A DNA stretch of 62,881 bases from the NCBI GenBank assembly GCA_964516765.1, contig CAZEWZ010000009.1:1-62881 (forward strand), in the 5' to 3' direction. Shown here piece by piece: positions 60,451-62,881 of this stretch; within the stretch, counting starts at the first letter, position 1; the number at the start of each line of letters is the position of its first letter. Source of the DNA: CAZEWZ01 sp964516765 (GTDB lineage Bacteria; Bacteroidota; Bacteroidia; Flavobacteriales; UBA7430). The translations under genes were made by a program, and so were the position numbers. Below the pieces are notes generated by a model. It saw nothing but the letters and a program-made list of their open reading frames with translations. It searched no databases and was not told the origin of the DNA.

Positions 60451-61953
60451 ATGTATACGGTTACTAAAAATACAAAGATTCTTTCCTTGCTACTCATGAT
60501 TTTTGGGTTAGCTGCACTTTCCTATGGTTTTATTCAAGGTGCTGGTTACTATTCAGACGACGAAGTAGGTCACGAGGTTCGTTTTTTAGCAGAGGAATTA
60601 CATTTCGAAGTCTTACAGAGTCAAGTGCACACAAATCATCTTGTTCATGCCGATTACGAGTCTAATGTAGCTTACATTGACTCAAATGATAAGTATTATG
60701 AGGGACAAGAAAATGTTCATGGACACGAAGCTCATTTTTCTAACTTATACCATGCTATTGAAGAGAAGTTTAATTTGCATTTTTCTTATGAAGAAATGTT
60801 TGAGGCACACGATCTTGAGCATGTTATTCAAGATACTGTTCATGCGCTTCATGCAAAAGAACAAAGACCTTGGTCAAGTCTTTTAGTCGCTTCTATTTTC
60901 TTTTTAGGAGCTTCGTTGCTATCTGTATTCTTTCTAGCACTTCAATATGTCGCCGAAGTCGGATGGTCTGTTCTTATAAAAAGAGTTTTAATGTGTATTG
61001 GATCATTTTTGCCCTATGTCTCAGCGGTTATCTTTCTCATCATTATTACAGGCGGATTTCACTTGTTTGGAAACCATACTTATCATTGGATGGCAGTTGA
61101 TATAATGAATCCAGAAAGCTCTAATTATGACCCAATTATTGCGGGTAAAGAAGCGTATTTAAATTTTGGTTTCTTCCTAATTCGAGCTATTATTTACTTT
61201 GCTGGATGGATTTTTGCGCTCAGAAAGTTAACCCAACTTTCCCTTCAAGAAGATATCCATGGCGGTTTAGAATATTACAATCATAGTAAAAAAGTCTCAG
61301 CTGTTTTTATTGTCTTTTTTGCGGTCACTTCATCTATGTTAGCTTGGGATTGGATTATGTCTATAGACACCCACTGGTTCTCTACTTTGTTTGGTTGGTA
61401 TGTTTTCTCGAGTATGTTTGTGACGGCTCTAGTTGTTGTTCTTATGACTGTCGTTCACTTAAAAAGAAGAGGAATGCTAACTCCTCTTAATGAAAATCAT
61501 ATTCATGATTTAGGTAAATTTATATTTGCTTTCAGCATATTCTGGACCTACTTATGGTTTTCTCAATTTATGCTCATCTGGTATGCAAATATTCCAGAGG
61601 AGGTTACCTATTATATTGCCCGTTTTGATCAATACAGTATTCCCTTCATGACCGCACTAGTGTTTAATTTTGTGGTTCCGATTATTATGCTGATGAGTCG
61701 AGATGCTAAACGTTACTCGCTACGAGTCATTTTTATCGGTTTAATCGTGTTAATCGGTCACTATTTGGACTTCTATGTCATGATTATGCCTGGTACAGTT
61801 GGGTCTCATTGGCAGATAGGTTTTGTAGAGATAGGTGCTTTTATGGGCTATACAGGTTTGTTCATTTATGTAGTAACCAGAAAGCTTGCTAGTATGGAAT
61901 TAATTCCTAAAAATCATCCTATGCTGAAGGAGAGTAAAAATTTCCATATTTAA
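60451..61953 (+). CDS. actF: alternative complex III subunit ActF, NrfD-like
   Basis: 501 residues from the ATG at 60451; an earlier frame opening at 60382 would overlap actE and adds a non-family leader. One N-terminal span, a long His-rich periplasmic loop (about 35-135), then about nine spans; NrfD-like second membrane subunit paired with ActC (AWDWIMSIDTHWFSTLFGWYVF; FWTYLWFSQFMLIWYANIPEE). Last gene before a strong terminator; no cox genes follow in this window. Confidence 0.94.
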   Translation: MYTVTKNTKILSLLLMIFGLAALSYGFIQGAGYYSDDEVGHEVRFLAEELHFEVLQSQVHTNHLVHADYESNVAYIDSNDKYYEGQENVHGHEAHFSNLYHAIEEKFNLHFSYEEMFEAHDLEHVIQDTVHALHAKEQRPWSSLLVASIFFLGASLLSVFFLALQYVAEVGWSVLIKRVLMCIGSFLPYVSAVIFLIIITGGFHLFGNHTYHWMAVDIMNPESSNYDPIIAGKEAYLNFGFFLIRAIIYFAGWIFALRKLTQLSLQEDIHGGLEYYNHSKKVSAVFIVFFAVTSSMLAWDWIMSIDTHWFSTLFGWYVFSSMFVTALVVVLMTVVHLKRRGMLTPLNENHIHDLGKFIFAFSIFWTYLWFSQFMLIWYANIPEEVTYYIARFDQYSIPFMTALVFNFVVPIIMLMSRDAKRYSLRVIFIGLIVLIGHYLDFYVMIMPGTVGSHWQIGFVEIGAFMGYTGLFIYVVTRKLASMELIPKNHPMLKESKNFHI

Positions 61954-62010
61954 AAAAAAACATTTAAAGATTTATCTACACATATGTTTCATTTCTTATT
62001 GAAATAGCAA

Positions 62011-62041
62011 AAAAAAACCTCCAAATATGGAGGTTTTTTTT
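62011..62041. terminator. bidirectional intrinsic terminator
   Basis: A 12-bp stem AAAAAAACCTCC/GGAGGTTTTTTT with loop AAATAT, giving T-runs on both strands, between actF and the convergent DUF3127 gene. Confidence 0.85.
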
Positions 62042-62408
62042 AGAATGGAAGGTCGTCCTCTGGTCCTGCCGGTTCAATAGGGTTTTCCGAAGGAGCTCCG
62101 CTCTCATTTTGATTAGGAATTGATTCTACCTTTTGAATTCTCCAGGCATCTAAGGTGTTAAATACCCGAATTTCAGCAGAAGGTTCCTTTTGCCATTCTC
62201 GGCCTCTTAAGTTAAAGAAAACTTCGACTTTATCTCCAACGCTTAGTGGGTCAATTAAATTAGTCTTGTCTTGAGCCAATTGAAAGACTAGAACTTGAGG
62301 GTATTGCTCTTCAGTTTCAATGACAAATTCTCTTTTTTTGAAACGTTCGCTAATTACTTGTTCGTCAAGGATACGTTTTACTTTTCCTTCGATGGATAGA
62401 TTACTCAT
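62040..62408 (-). CDS. DUF3127 OB-fold protein with SSB-like acidic tip
   Basis: 122 residues. SIEGKVKRILDEQVISERFKKREF and VFQLAQDKTNLIDPL... VGDKVEVFFNLRGREW give the five-strand OB-fold of DUF3127, a family related to single-strand DNA-binding proteins. It ends in a Pro/Gly/Glu-rich linker and EDDLPF, closely like the DIPF/DFPF tip of SSB. It may bind nucleic acid or compete for SSB partners (inference). Two bases separate it from the flavin reductase gene upstream. Confidence 0.85.
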   Translation of the reverse strand: MSNLSIEGKVKRILDEQVISERFKKREFVIETEEQYPQVLVFQLAQDKTNLIDPLSVGDKVEVFFNLRGREWQKEPSAEIRVFNTLDAWRIQKVESIPNQNESGAPSENPIEPAGPEDDLPF

Positions 62409-62410
62409 AT

Positions 62411-62881
62411 TTATTCGCTATTTAGTTTGTCAATTAATAATATTTTCCAAGCTTGTATTATATTGTTTTCAGCCAATAAATTTTTGGCTCTCTGATGCAA
62501 TTGTTCTCGCGCTTTTTCTTTGTTAGATGATGAATTAAATAGTTTTGCAATATCTGAATTTTCTTTCAATTTATCAATATATTTTATCTCAGCAAGTGAA
62601 TGAACATTTGCCAATTTTGCTAAGTCATTTCCAGACAGAATAACACTTTTTTTAATAGAATTAGGTAATCTATTAAAGCCCATCCCTAATTTGGAATTAG
62701 GTTTTTCAACTTTAAATATAGCATCACCTGATGCTCTGCAGTACCAATTATGGCCCATTCTACCTACCAGATCTAACTTATCTGGGTTTATTTTTTTATC
62801 AGTATCTAAAATATGTTCAGCAATATGTATTTTAATTATTTCACAAATCACTAGATTCCCCGCACCTCCTTGCTCGCCTAG
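62411..62881 (-). CDS. flavin reductase family protein (5' end beyond window)
   Basis: The frame is open from 62881 to TAA at 62411, giving the C-terminal 156 residues. The segment GEQGGAGNLVICEIIKIHI followed by LDLVGRMGHNWYCRASGD is typical of FMN-binding flavin reductase-like proteins (DIM6/NTAB). A Lys/Asn-rich helical C-terminus follows (about the last 80 residues). The N-terminal flavin-binding half lies past the right edge; the GTG at 62851 is not the true start. Confidence 0.85.
   Translation of the reverse strand, partial: LGEQGGAGNLVICEIIKIHIAEHILDTDKKINPDKLDLVGRMGHNWYCRASGDAIFKVEKPNSKLGMGFNRLPNSIKKSVILSGNDLAKLANVHSLAEIKYIDKLKENSDIAKLFNSSSNKEKAREQLHQRAKNLLAENNIIQAWKILLIDKLNSE

Overview
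The window is AT-rich, densely coding chromosomal DNA from a Bacteroidota bacterium, most likely a member of the order Flavobacteriales. The evidence is the gliding-motility lipoproteins GldH and GldD with their partner GldE, proteins with type IX secretion (T9SS) C-terminal sorting domains, a complete alternative complex III (actABCDEF), a GSCFA-family protein, DUF4286, DUF2723 and DUF3127 genes, and promoters of the Bacteroidota form TTG-N18-20-TAnnTTTG with almost no Shine-Dalgarno sequences. A marine or aquatic relative of Cryomorphaceae, Crocinitomicaceae or Schleiferiaceae would fit, but the family is a guess.

Layout. 1-5.3 kb is the loose, accessory part: decayed gene remnants (1-239, 1089-1300, 4819-5217), an HxlR regulator, tRNA-Ala(GGC), a large secreted collagen-like protein with 62 uninterrupted G-X-Y triplets, a 35-residue membrane peptide and a GNAT acetyltransferase. 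5.3-14 kb holds a T9SS-exported M43 metalloprotease, then rnr, pheS, a small lipoprotein, cvpA and pgk. 13.6-20.2 kb is one long plus-strand run: holB, ricT, gldH, a class A penicillin-binding protein and scoAB. 20.2-29 kb is mostly minus strand: a 2-hydroxyacid dehydrogenase, mgtE, rsmA, DUF4286, a TPR protein, a lipoprotein, serS, rplU-rpmA and an EamA exporter. 29-34 kb has a secreted cysteine-rich metal-binding protein, ctaA, and the block mutY-ssb-gldE-gldD read the other way. 34.4-42.2 kb carries an HU-like protein, a TPR protein, a 30-residue basic mS38/bS22-like protein, rng, recX, prfB, arsC, a GSCFA protein, fumC, a lipoprotein cytochrome c and a lipoprotein rhodanese. 42.5-48.3 kb has a DUF2723 membrane protein, tRNA-Gln(TTG) and a secreted thioredoxin-like T9SS protein. 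48.3-53 kb is the rimP-nusA-infB operon behind a possible attenuator. 53.5-62 kb is alternative complex III, followed on the other strand by a DUF3127 OB-fold gene and a flavin reductase gene cut by the window edge.

How it fits together. Alternative complex III (quinol to cytochrome c electron transfer), heme A synthase, fumarase and succinyl-CoA:3-ketoacid CoA transferase point to aerobic respiration. GldD, GldE and GldH belong to the gliding/T9SS apparatus that would export the M43 protease and the thioredoxin-like protein. The collagen-like protein has an N-terminal domain common in secreted Bacteroidota proteins but no recognisable T9SS tail.

The most interesting items are the collagen-like fibre protein with its membrane peptide, the hairpin leader in front of rimP-nusA-infB, a set of promoters placed only 4-5 bases upstream of start codons (predicted leaderless mRNAs: pgk, cvpA, holB, prfB, rnr), the exported cysteine-rich HMA protein next to ctaA, and the cytochrome/rhodanese lipoprotein pair. 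No CRISPR array, insertion sequence, rRNA gene or obvious phage or defence island was seen.
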